Assembly (NCBI GenBank): GCA_024233005.1
Contig: JACKQE010000001.1
Location: 434,001 to 498,000, forward strand
Source: Akkermansiaceae bacterium
GTDB lineage: Bacteria; Verrucomicrobiota; Verrucomicrobiia; Verrucomicrobiales; DEV007
DNA: 64,000 nt
Direction: 5' to 3'
Shown here piece after piece: positions 28,889-36,983 of this stretch. A program made the position numbers and the translations under genes. The notes under the pieces are model-generated. The model was not told the origin of the DNA and made no database searches. It saw nothing but the letters and a program-made list of their open reading frames with translations. Position 1 is the stretch's first letter; the number at the start of each line of letters is the position of its first letter.

Positions 28889-29722
28889 ATGCACGTTAAA
28901 AATTCCGCCACTTCCCGCCTGCGGCGCGTATTCACGGAGGGTTTCACCGCGATGGACCTTGCCGAATCGTTGGTCTCCTTTGATTCCTGGACGGCCAGTG
29001 AGGTAGTCCGGAAATACATGGACTGCAAAGGCTTCGATCGGGTGGGCATCCGGCGGGACGGCCTCGTGGCTGGCTATGCGCGTCGGGAGGATCTGGACGG
29101 TGGGGAATGCGGTGACCATCTCAGGCCTTTCATTGTCGGGGACGACATTGTCCCGGCCAATGCGAGCTTGATGCAGGTGGTGAAGTCATTGGCGATCAAT
29201 TCCCAGTGCTTCGTCCTGATTCTGGATCAGGTGGGAGGAATCATCACCCTGAGCGATTTGGAAAAACCGCCAATGCGGATGTTCCTTTTTGGGATGATCA
29301 CTCTGGGGGAAATGCTGATGACGGATCTCATCCGTTTTCGCTGCCCCAATGGCACCTGGCGTGAATTGGTCACACCGCAACGGCTTGCCAAGGCGGTGGC
29401 TCTGCAACAGGAACGCCTGCGGTGCGGGCAGGAGGTGGAGTTGCTTGACTGCCTCCAGTACGGCGACAAGGGATTGATCCTCACACACGATGCTGAGGTG
29501 CGAAAGGCCTTGGGATTTCACTCTCGGAAAGAGGCCCGACGCGCCTTCAAAGAACTCGAGCTCCTGCGCAACAACCTTGCGCACACGCAGGAAATTGTTC
29601 CGACCGGATGGCAGCGGATCATCATCGCCTGCCATCACTTCGAGCAGAACTTGGAATTGGCGACCGGGAAACTGGGGCTCCTCGCCCGTCCGGAAGCTGG
29701 TTCTCCGTCAACCCCAACCTGA
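28889..29722 (+). CDS. CBS-domain / HEPN-like fusion protein
   Basis: The 277-residue soluble protein has two halves. Residues about 20-130 look like a CBS pair (AGYARREDL, then NASLMQVVKSLA... QVGGIITLSDLEKPPMRM), which usually senses adenine nucleotides. The C-terminal half is helical with ELLRNNLAHTQEI; R227-N-N-L-A-H232 fits the R-x4-H motif of HEPN ribonucleases. HEPN proteins are often toxins or RNases in defence or stress systems; a CBS-regulated RNase is an attractive but unproven reading. No antitoxin-like gene is adjacent. The N-terminal ATG follows a weak leader with no Shine-Dalgarno. Confidence 0.7.
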   Translation: MHVKNSATSRLRRVFTEGFTAMDLAESLVSFDSWTASEVVRKYMDCKGFDRVGIRRDGLVAGYARREDLDGGECGDHLRPFIVGDDIVPANASLMQVVKSLAINSQCFVLILDQVGGIITLSDLEKPPMRMFLFGMITLGEMLMTDLIRFRCPNGTWRELVTPQRLAKAVALQQERLRCGQEVELLDCLQYGDKGLILTHDAEVRKALGFHSRKEARRAFKELELLRNNLAHTQEIVPTGWQRIIIACHHFEQNLELATGKLGLLARPEAGSPSTPT

Positions 29723-29877
29723 CAGAAGGGGACGGGTAAGGGGCCGGCAGGGATCAAGGGAGGAGGAGGCAACCGATTGCCGGTCGCCAATGCGGGAATT
29801 TTCACCGGACTCCCTCTATCCATCAGGCGGGTGGCTCCTTGGGTGGTGATCGGTCGGCTGGAAACGGTTTCCGGGGT

Positions 29878-29893
29878 GGAACCATCTGGTTCC
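29878..29893. repeat. Short hairpin in the 270-base gap before the second SGNH gene
   Basis: GGAACC-ATCT-GGTTCC is a perfect 6-bp stem, with no T tract after it. The 29723-29992 gap has no gene I can support; this hairpin is the only clear structure in it. Confidence 0.35.
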
Positions 29894-29992
29894 GAGGGGG
29901 GTGAAACCCTTGCCCATTCGGAGAGCCTATTGTCCCGCCGCAATTCCGGCCTTGCACTGCCACCTGGAGTGGGCAGAATGGCCCTCAATCTT

Positions 29993-30745
29993 ATGAAACC
30001 TTCCTCTATCGCCCTCATCGCAGCCATTTTCGGCCTTGCCTCCCTCGCGGTTGGACAGAATGCCGGGAAAAACCTCGCCATCGCCCCAGCCCTCCACCCG
30101 GGGACCGAGAAAAAGCACGAGTCGTTCAATGAAATCTCCAAATTGGGGAAGGCCCCGTTGGTTTTCCTTGGCGATTCCATCACGGCGGGCTGGAGCGGAA
30201 AGGGCAAGGAGGCCTGGGACAAATACTGGGCGCCCCTGGGGGCTGTCAATTTCGGCATCGGTGGTGACCGCACGGAGCACATCCTCTGGCGCCTGCAACA
30301 CGGCAATTATGATGGTCTGAAGCCGAAGCTGACCGTGCTCATGATCGGCACCAACAACACCGGCCACCAAGGCCGCCCCATGGCGGAACATGGGGGAGCC
30401 GTCTACACCAGTCCGGCCGATCAAACCGCGGAGGGCGTCTCCGCGATTGTGAAGCTGCTGCAGGAAAAACAGCCTCAAATGAAGATTCTCCTGCTCGCCA
30501 TCTTCCCTCGGGGTGCCAACGAACAGGACAAAATGCGGCAACAGAACGAGGCTACCAATCAATTGATCGCCAAACTTGCCGACAACAAATCCGTTTTCTT
30601 TATGGACATCGGCAAGAGCTTCCTCCAACCCGACGGCACCCTGTCCAAAGACATCATGCCTGATCTGCTGCATCCTAATGCCGCCGGTTATGAAATTTGG
30701 TCCAAAGCCATCGAAAGCAAAGTCAAGGATCTAATGGCTGAGTGA
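29993..30745 (+). CDS. Secreted SGNH hydrolase (PAF-acetylhydrolase-like / GDSL)
   Basis: The 250-residue protein has a signal peptide (SSIALIAAIFGLASLAVG). FLGDSITAGW holds nucleophile Ser62, NFGIGGDRTEHILWRL supplies the oxyanion Gly, GTNNTGH the Asn, and LLHPNAAGYEIW the catalytic His. The order and spacing match platelet-activating-factor acetylhydrolase-type SGNH enzymes common in Planctomycetes and Verrucomicrobia, probably esterases on sugars or lipids. An ATG 15 bases earlier (29978) is possible. It ends converging on the GNAT gene, with a strong hairpin between them. Confidence 0.88.
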   Translation: MKPSSIALIAAIFGLASLAVGQNAGKNLAIAPALHPGTEKKHESFNEISKLGKAPLVFLGDSITAGWSGKGKEAWDKYWAPLGAVNFGIGGDRTEHILWRLQHGNYDGLKPKLTVLMIGTNNTGHQGRPMAEHGGAVYTSPADQTAEGVSAIVKLLQEKQPQMKILLLAIFPRGANEQDKMRQQNEATNQLIAKLADNKSVFFMDIGKSFLQPDGTLSKDIMPDLLHPNAAGYEIWSKAIESKVKDLMAE

Positions 30746-30802
30746 CTGACGTCAGCGTCCCGCCCATCATCCGGGAGAAGGAGATTTGAAAATGCTGGCT
30801 CT

Positions 30803-30831
30803 GCCGGGCGGTTCCCTGGAACCCGCCCGGC
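30803..30831. terminator. Bidirectional hairpin between convergent SGNH and GNAT genes
   Basis: GCCGGGCGG (30803-30811) pairs with CCGCCCGGC (30823-30831), and the inner TTCC/GGAA extends the stem with a single bulged C. The hairpin lies between two converging stops. A T tract is weak on both strands, so termination efficiency is uncertain, but position and strength favour a shared terminator. Confidence 0.55.
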
Positions 30832-30849
30832 TCGGTCAATTCGTGGGCT

Positions 30850-31431
30850 TCAGTCGCCGGTTCCCATGTTGTCATACTCGGGAATCAATTCCAGACCCAT
30901 TAGAACATAGTCATGATACTCCGCCTTCATATCCTGGATGTAGTCGGGCAGGCGGACCAATTCTTCGAAGCCCATCGCGCCCAATGATTTCAGCGCGGTG
31001 GTGCGTTCCCCGTTCAATTCCGACTCCAAACGGGTCAGTCCGCAGTGCTTGGCCACTTCGATGATTTCCCGCAGCAAAAGATCAATGAGGCCTAGGCCGC
31101 GGTGGTCTGGGTTGGTCAGGAAGTGGACTTTTCCGATGTGACGTTTCCATCCTCCGAGACGCTGATGCAGTGACCCCATGGCGGCGGCTCGACCATCGAC
31201 AAACGCAATCAGAGGCAGGTGTTCGTTGAAGCCGGGGTCTTTCATCCATTCATCGAAAAGACTGCCGTCTTTGATGCGGTTCTTGATGAAAAGCTGTTCC
31301 CGGTCAGGAATCATTTCATGAAATTGCCGGAAAACAGGTTCATCCTTTTTGTCCAAAGGTCGGATCGAACACGGGGTTCCGTCATTCAAAGCGGTCCGGA
31401 CAGGAAATTTTTGGAGTGCCACGTCAAGCAT
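30850..31431 (-). CDS. GNAT-family N-acetyltransferase
   Basis: The 193-residue protein has the GNAT fold: PFRQFHEMI region, LIAFVDGRAAAMGSLHQRL (beta strands 2-3), then VHFLTNPDHRGLGLIDLLLREIIEVAK, where HRGLGL is the acetyl-CoA pyrophosphate-binding loop. The C-terminal half (LGAMGFEELVRLPDYIQD) is consistent with substrate binding. Substrate cannot be inferred. It is transcribed away from yidD; the 143-base gap (31432-31574) must hold both promoters, though no clear boxes were found. Confidence 0.88.
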   Translation of the reverse strand: MLDVALQKFPVRTALNDGTPCSIRPLDKKDEPVFRQFHEMIPDREQLFIKNRIKDGSLFDEWMKDPGFNEHLPLIAFVDGRAAAMGSLHQRLGGWKRHIGKVHFLTNPDHRGLGLIDLLLREIIEVAKHCGLTRLESELNGERTTALKSLGAMGFEELVRLPDYIQDMKAEYHDYVLMGLELIPEYDNMGTGD

Positions 31432-31574
31432 GAAATCGTCAACAGCATTCCCTGTGCCACTGCTCGGAGCCCGCGCCAGAATGAAACCGAAATGGCCACC
31501 GGCCAGAGGTCCTGCCGGGCTGCCCGATTTGCAATCCTGTCCGGTCCAGACGAGATTGGCCTATTCTTGATGGC

Positions 31575-31907
31575 ATGAAACGTTTCCTGTGTTTTTTGGT
31601 TCGGGGTTACCAAAAATTCATTTCCCCTCCGTTGCATTTTCTCTCCGGACCGTTTGGCGGCTGTCGTTTCATGCCCACTTGTTCGCAGTATTTCATTGAC
31701 GCGGTGACCCTGCACGGGGCTTGGAAGGGCGGTTGGTTGGGCGTTTGGCGTATTCTGCGGTGCAATCCGTTCGGAGGCCATGGTTATGATCCACCTCCCG
31801 GCTGGGAGGAACACATCCTGAAAAAAAACGCCGCTGGGGAGGTGGTTCCCCTGCATGGAGCCGCCTGCGGCTGTCAGGGGGGGCGCGGAGGTTCTCCCCA
31901 TTCTTGA
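31575..31907 (+). CDS. yidD: Membrane protein insertion efficiency factor YidD
   Basis: The 110-residue protein has the YidD signature: VRGYQKFISPPL near the start, GGCRFMPTCSQYFIDAV with its Cys pair, HGAWKGGWLGVWRILRCNPFGGHGYDPPP. YidD is a small membrane-associated helper of YidC-mediated insertion of inner-membrane proteins. It normally sits between rnpA and yidC; here a hydrolase separates it from yidC and rnpA/rpmH are not upstream. The C-terminal tail (Gly/Cys-rich) is longer than usual. Confidence 0.95.
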   Translation: MKRFLCFLVRGYQKFISPPLHFLSGPFGGCRFMPTCSQYFIDAVTLHGAWKGGWLGVWRILRCNPFGGHGYDPPPGWEEHILKKNAAGEVVPLHGAACGCQGGRGGSPHS

Positions 31908-31973
31908 GGCAGCGCGATCATGGTTGCAAAGGGCTTGACCTGGGCTGGAGATCCGGGCAAACAAAAAGGGATC

Positions 31974-32903
31974 ATGAACCACCCTTTTTTTCTCCCCGCC
32001 CTCTGCATCCTGCTTGGCTGCAATGCCGTTGTTGCCCAGGCTCCCAAGAGCACTCCGGCACCTGTTCCCACGCCTCCGCCGACCTTTGCCGACGTGGCCT
32101 ACGGCACCAATCCCCGCCAAGTGATCGATTTCTGGAAGGCGCCTGGCGCGGGGCCCCGGCCGCTCCACATTTATATCCATGGCGGGGGCTGGGTGGGAGG
32201 AGACAAAAAAATGGCGGCAGCCACGGTGCAAAAGTACCTCGATAAGGGAATTTCTGTGGCTTCGGTGGAATACCGTCTCACCGGTGAAGCGCCGCTGCCG
32301 GCCCCCGTGCACGATGCCGCCCGTGCCGTCCAATTCATCCGGTCCAAGGCAGGCGAGTGGAATCTGCGGAAAGACCGCGTGGTCCTTACGGGAGGCAGCG
32401 CTGGTGCCTGCACATCGATGTGGATCCTGCTTCACGACGATTTGGCCGATCCGAAGTCGCAGGATCCAGTGGCCCGCGAGTCCACCCGGGTTCAGGGGGC
32501 GGCGGTCGGTAGTGGACAAACCTCTATCGATCCTAAGGTCATTGAAGGCTGGCTCGGACCGAATGTTCTGAAACACCGCATGATCAATATGGCGGTGGGA
32601 GAAGCCACCATTGAAGGTGCCATCGCCAACTATGCGAAGCACGAGGCCCTCTACAAGGAATTCTCCCCCTACAACCACGTCGATGCCAGCGATCCCCCCT
32701 TGTACATGACCTACGGCAATGATATGAGCCTGCCATCCAAGGACGCCGGGCATGGCATCCACCATCCGGTCTATGGGGTCAAACTCAAGGAAAAGTCCGA
32801 CAGCGTGGGGCATGAGTGCCATCTCAACATCGCGGGTGTTTCCAAGCCGGAAAAGTATCCCAATGCCGATGATTTCATTTTTGGAATCCTTCTGGTTCCC
32901 TGA
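31974..32903 (+). CDS. Secreted alpha/beta-hydrolase (esterase)
   Basis: The 309-residue protein has a signal peptide and a Pro-rich stretch, then the esterase core: IYIHGGGWVGGD, nucleophile motif GGSAGA with Ser142, and a C-terminal GHGIHHPVYG supplying the probable catalytic His. It belongs to the BD-FAE/lipase group, with the substrate unknown. It lies between yidD and yidC, a position with no clear functional reason, so it may be a late insertion into the yidD-yidC cluster. The start at 31974 gives the signal; ATG 31920 upstream does not. Confidence 0.83.
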   Translation: MNHPFFLPALCILLGCNAVVAQAPKSTPAPVPTPPPTFADVAYGTNPRQVIDFWKAPGAGPRPLHIYIHGGGWVGGDKKMAAATVQKYLDKGISVASVEYRLTGEAPLPAPVHDAARAVQFIRSKAGEWNLRKDRVVLTGGSAGACTSMWILLHDDLADPKSQDPVARESTRVQGAAVGSGQTSIDPKVIEGWLGPNVLKHRMINMAVGEATIEGAIANYAKHEALYKEFSPYNHVDASDPPLYMTYGNDMSLPSKDAGHGIHHPVYGVKLKEKSDSVGHECHLNIAGVSKPEKYPNADDFIFGILLVP

Positions 32904-33016
32904 GAACCGGTCGTTTCATTCTTTCCTGTCGCCAAAAGGGAAAATGGGGGCAACAATACGCGGCGCCGGAGGCTTCCGGCGTCCCCTGACATCTTTTCCC
33001 CCGAAAACCCGACTAC

Positions 33017-34942
33017 ATGGACCGTACTTCCTGGATCGCCGTCATTCTCTGCGCCTCTGGCCTGGTGGGCTGGACCTTTTGGCAGCAGAAGGTGACCGCA
33101 GACTTTCAAAAACAACACCAGGCCCAAATTGAGCGGCAGAAGGCTGAAGCCGCCAAGAAAGACCAGGCGTCTCCTCAGACGCTCGAAGCCCCCAAGTCTC
33201 CGGATGCCGCTCCCGTGGTGGAGGCGACACCTCCCAAAGAGGTCATTTTGACCACGGATACCGTTCGGTTCGTTCTCACCAACGCCCAAGGGGGCGGCAT
33301 CCAACGTGCCGAACTGTTGAAACACACCATGGAGCTGGGTGGCGAGGCCTTGATTTCCCTCAATGCCGCCAGTACCCATCCGGTAGGGGCCTTGTCGGAC
33401 GGCCCCGGATTGTTCTCTTCCTCCGCGGCCACCATTGTCAGCCAGAACGACCAAGAGGTCATCTTTTCCAGCAAGACGACTGATGGCATCGAAGTGGAGA
33501 AACGTTTCTTTCTGCCGGTTGCTCCGGCAGGAGCGCTCCGGACCATGGATCCCTATCTGATCCGTCTCGAGGTCACCCTCCGCCGCCCCAAAGACCAGGC
33601 GGAGCCGGCTCTGGAACCGACCCGATATTTGTATTCTGGAGCGGCCGCTCCCCTTCAGTCCAATGAGACCTCGCTGCAAAGCACGTTTTATTGGAAGGAA
33701 GCAAAGAGCGGGGACATGGAACACAAAATGGGCACCTACTTCAAGGGAGGCTGGTTCAGCAAAGCCAAAACAAGCGATACCTTTGAAGCGCAAGCTCTGG
33801 AGTGGGCTGGGGTGGAGAGTCAATTTTTCTCCATCATTGGAAAGGCCTTGGTGCCGGTCGACACCGCCGTTTGGGCAAGTCATTTCCCGGTCCAAATTCC
33901 CGGGGTTAAAGAGGAGGCCAAAGCAAAGTCAAACGCGATCGAGGTCGCTCTGGGGTTGCCCCGCCTGCCCTTGAAAGCGGGTGACCAGCAGACCCACGTC
34001 TACGAGTTCTACATGGGGCCGAAGGAATACCAACGCCTCGGCAAGCTCGATCCCACCAAGGCCGCCGGCCTCTGGGGCGAGAAGGACAACCGCCAGTTGG
34101 TGATGAACTACAACTCCGTCCCGTTGTTTGGCTGGATTTTTGGATGGGCCATTAAGCCTTTTGCCGGTTGGCTGTTGACCACACTGGTGTTTTTGAAGGG
34201 AGTGCTCGGGAAATACGGGTTCGCCATCATCGTCACCACCATTATCATCCGAACCGCGATCTGGCCGCTCTATGCGAAGTCCGCCCGCACCATGAAGCGG
34301 ATGTCCAAGCTGACTCCGTTGATGACCGAGATCCGCGAAAAGTACAAGGACGATCCCCAAAAGCAAAACACCGAGGTCATGAAGCTCTATGGTGAGTACG
34401 GGGTCAATCCACTGGGTGGATGTCTCCCGATGTTCGCCCAGCTGCCGGTCTTCCTCGCATTCTACCGCATGCTTTCCAGTGCGGTGGAGCTGAGGCATGA
34501 AGGTTTTCTCTGGGTCAAGGATCTGTCCATGCCGGACACGGTTTGGACCATTCCAGGGCTGGACATGCCGCTCAATTTGCTTCCGCTCCTCATGGCCGGC
34601 ACCACCTACGTTCAGATGTCTCTGACTCCAAAAACGGGCGACAAAACCCAACAAATGGTCATGATGTTCATGCCGGCGATGTTTGTCTTCATCTGTTACA
34701 ATTTCGCTTCCGCGCTGGCTCTCTACTGGACCACTTCCAATCTGTTCAGCATCCTGCAGACTTGGCTGACAAACCGGCTGCCCGAACCCGAATTGAAAAA
34801 GCGCAAAGTCAGCGCCCGGGCCGGCGGAGGTTTTTTTGACCGTCTTCAAGAGCGTGCCAAGCAGCAGCAGGAGCGTGCCAGGACCCTCGGTGATCGCGGT
34901 GACCGCCATACCCAGAGCAAGACGAAAAAGCGCAAGAAATAG
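33017..34942 (+). CDS. yidC: Membrane protein insertase YidC (Oxa1 family, long Gram-negative form)
   Basis: The 641-residue protein has the two-part Gram-negative layout: TM1 in the first 20 residues, a periplasmic beta-sandwich P1 domain up to about residue 350, and the conserved C-terminal Oxa1 core with five TM segments. Core motifs include FGWIFGWAIKPF, YGFAIIVTTIIIRTAIWPLYAKS, YGVNPLGGCLPMFAQLPVFLAFYRML and LALYWTTSNLFSILQTW. It inserts inner-membrane proteins alone or with Sec. A basic tail (LKKRKVSARA, then TKKRKK) may contact ribosomes. A 113-base gap separates it from the upstream hydrolase. Confidence 0.97.
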   Translation: MDRTSWIAVILCASGLVGWTFWQQKVTADFQKQHQAQIERQKAEAAKKDQASPQTLEAPKSPDAAPVVEATPPKEVILTTDTVRFVLTNAQGGGIQRAELLKHTMELGGEALISLNAASTHPVGALSDGPGLFSSSAATIVSQNDQEVIFSSKTTDGIEVEKRFFLPVAPAGALRTMDPYLIRLEVTLRRPKDQAEPALEPTRYLYSGAAAPLQSNETSLQSTFYWKEAKSGDMEHKMGTYFKGGWFSKAKTSDTFEAQALEWAGVESQFFSIIGKALVPVDTAVWASHFPVQIPGVKEEAKAKSNAIEVALGLPRLPLKAGDQQTHVYEFYMGPKEYQRLGKLDPTKAAGLWGEKDNRQLVMNYNSVPLFGWIFGWAIKPFAGWLLTTLVFLKGVLGKYGFAIIVTTIIIRTAIWPLYAKSARTMKRMSKLTPLMTEIREKYKDDPQKQNTEVMKLYGEYGVNPLGGCLPMFAQLPVFLAFYRMLSSAVELRHEGFLWVKDLSMPDTVWTIPGLDMPLNLLPLLMAGTTYVQMSLTPKTGDKTQQMVMMFMPAMFVFICYNFASALALYWTTSNLFSILQTWLTNRLPEPELKKRKVSARAGGGFFDRLQERAKQQQERARTLGDRGDRHTQSKTKKRKK

Positions 34943-35033
34943 GCAGGAAGGTTGGTGTGGGGAACTTTCAGAAGCTCCCTCCTTCATTCTTGCGGATTTT
35001 TGAGGTGACTGGCTAGGTCTTCACATTCCCCTT

Positions 35034-35972
35034 ATGAAAGTGCGACTCCTTCACATTCTCGCTCCGACCGCCTTGCTGCTTTGCCCGGCAGTTCAGGGCC
35101 AGTCCAAAAAAACGCCGTCTCACGCACCCCGGCCCGGTGGTCCGTCCTTGGTCTACAAAATCACCGATGCCGACAGCACGGTCTACCTTGCCGGATCGGT
35201 GCACATGTTGCGGGAAAGCGATCTGCCGATTCCCGGGGCCATTATGCAGGCTTACGAGGACAGCCAGCGTTTGGTCTTTGAGATCGACATGAAGAGTTCT
35301 TCGGACATTGGAATGGCAATGAAACTGCGGGCAATGGGCAGCTACCCCGCTGGCGAGACTATTGAAAGTCATCTCTCGCCCGGCACCTACGCAAAGTTGA
35401 AACAATACTTTGCGGACCGGAACACCCCAATTTCCTTCTTTTCCTCCTTGAAGCCCGGAATGATGGTGCTCACCATTTCCTCGGTCGAGGCGATGAAACT
35501 CAAGGCCAGGCCTGATCTGGGAGTGGAACTGCAGCTCTTCACCAAAGCCACCGAGGACGGAAAACCTTCTTCTGGGTTGGAAACCTTGGAATTTCAGGTC
35601 ACGTTGCTGGACTCACTGCCGGAGAAGGACTTGGATGCGCTGCTCAGTGAAAGCCTGGACCACGTCGAGGAAGTCCCCAAGATGCTTGCCAAAACCATCG
35701 ACGCTTGGAGGGAGGGAGATTTGAAGACTCTCGAAGAGGTGGTCAATGAGCAACTCGAAGAAAGCCCGCAATTCAATGAACTCATGCTGGCGAAACGCAA
35801 TGCCAGCTGGGTGCCCAAAATCAAAGAAGCTCTGGCGCGCAAGGAAAACGTCATGATTGTGGTCGGGGCGGCCCATCTTTTTGGCAAGCAAGGGGTGCTA
35901 TCTCTGCTGCGGCAGGAGGGTCTGCAGGCTGAAATGGTCAGAAACCCGACGGTTCCGGCGTCGAAACCCTGA
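35034..35972 (+). CDS. TraB/GumN family protein (putative Tiki-like protease)
   Basis: The 312-residue protein has a signal peptide and the N-terminal YLAGSVHMLRESDLP, where GSVH near residues 54-57 is the first TraB/GumN motif. The matching C-terminal motif NVMIVVGAAHLFGKQGVLSLL closes the domain. The paired GxxH motifs are proposed metal-binding sites in this family, related to the metazoan Tiki proteases. The protein would sit in the periplasm. Its target is unknown; it follows yidC with a 91-base gap. Confidence 0.9.
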   Translation: MKVRLLHILAPTALLLCPAVQGQSKKTPSHAPRPGGPSLVYKITDADSTVYLAGSVHMLRESDLPIPGAIMQAYEDSQRLVFEIDMKSSSDIGMAMKLRAMGSYPAGETIESHLSPGTYAKLKQYFADRNTPISFFSSLKPGMMVLTISSVEAMKLKARPDLGVELQLFTKATEDGKPSSGLETLEFQVTLLDSLPEKDLDALLSESLDHVEEVPKMLAKTIDAWREGDLKTLEEVVNEQLEESPQFNELMLAKRNASWVPKIKEALARKENVMIVVGAAHLFGKQGVLSLLRQEGLQAEMVRNPTVPASKP

Positions 35973-35996
35973 ACCCGAGCCCGGATCTCTGGACGC

Positions 35997-36962
35997 TCAC
36001 TGGCGGAGCATTCCCGAGAGACTGGGCATGCCTGGAGGCCGCTCGGAGATCGGACGGAACTCCCGTTGTTCATAACTGACGGGATTCTTTTCCAAAATTT
36101 GGCCTCCCTGAACCTTGACCGCTCCGCCTTCCACCATAGAAAGGGCGGGGCTGCTGGTGCCCCGGTTGGTGTAATTTTTTCGTTCGACGATGTCCCCCGT
36201 AGGCGAAATAACGGTGTAGGCGTAGGATTGAGGCCCCCCCAGGTGCAGCACATGGAGATTGTTGGAGCTGTCGAGGACATACTGCGGGGGCCGGGAGATG
36301 TAATAACTACCCAAGGAATACGTGTGTGTCACCTGCCCGGTGTCCATCTCCGTCAGTCGAAAGTAGAGTTCGCGGGAACTGTTGCCCTCATAAAAGGTGA
36401 GCAGGGCATACTGGCGATATTTCCCGGCGCCGGGAAGACCGGCCGGAACCCCGACCGCTTGGGACCACATCTCATGACCATTGGTGACTTGCACATTCGT
36501 CTGCTTGGTCTCGAAATACTGCTTCATGTCGGGGAACAGTACCCGCACCTTCACCTTGTAGGAGCCAGGGCGGTGCATCGCATATTGGGAATTGATGTAA
36601 ACCTTCAATTCATAGGACTGACCAGCTTGGAGGACCACCGGCTTCGCGCTGGGATTTCCCTGTTCGGGAATCATGAGTTGACCGTCCGGTCCGATCACTT
36701 GGAACTCAAGCCACCGCAGATCCCCCGCATCCGCCAGAGCAAGGTCCCGTCCTGCTCGGTTCACCAAATAGAGGGTGCCGGCGATGGGCTCGTAGGTCAT
36801 ATAGGCCGTTTTGTCCGGCTTGAAGGAGATTTGCATCTGGGCCCGTCCGCTTTCCGGAAGGATCAATAGACCGACGGCGGCCAGCAGCCCGATCAATCCC
36901 ACCCAAGCCCGGGAAACCGGTCGGCAGAAAAGTAAGGGAGTTTGCCGGAGGGGCTGCTTCAC
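35997..36962 (-). CDS. Exported beta-rich hypothetical protein, third gene of an envelope operon
   Basis: I do not recognise a named family. The 321-residue protein has a signal (VGLIGLLAAVGLLILPESGRAQ). The mature part starts with FKPDKTAYMTYEPIAGTLYLVNRAGRDL and goes on to YELKVYINSQYAMHRPGSYKVKVRVLF, which reads as an Ig-like beta sandwich of the kind seen in uncharacterised envelope proteins. A repeat-like second half (YALLTFYEG..., YYISRPPQYVLDSSNNLHVLHLGG) suggests a propeller-like fold. It starts 21 bases after the pseudo-kinase/FGE gene, so the three minus-strand genes probably form one operon. Confidence 0.75.
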   Translation of the reverse strand: MKQPLRQTPLLFCRPVSRAWVGLIGLLAAVGLLILPESGRAQMQISFKPDKTAYMTYEPIAGTLYLVNRAGRDLALADAGDLRWLEFQVIGPDGQLMIPEQGNPSAKPVVLQAGQSYELKVYINSQYAMHRPGSYKVKVRVLFPDMKQYFETKQTNVQVTNGHEMWSQAVGVPAGLPGAGKYRQYALLTFYEGNSSRELYFRLTEMDTGQVTHTYSLGSYYISRPPQYVLDSSNNLHVLHLGGPQSYAYTVISPTGDIVERKNYTNRGTSSPALSMVEGGAVKVQGGQILEKNPVSYEQREFRPISERPPGMPSLSGMLRQ

Positions 36963-36983
36963 AAGGGTTAGAGTTGAAAGGTG

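Noticed and set aside
31386..32822. A 478-codon minus-strand frame across yidD and the hydrolase
   Set aside because: Both plus-strand genes carry clear family motifs.
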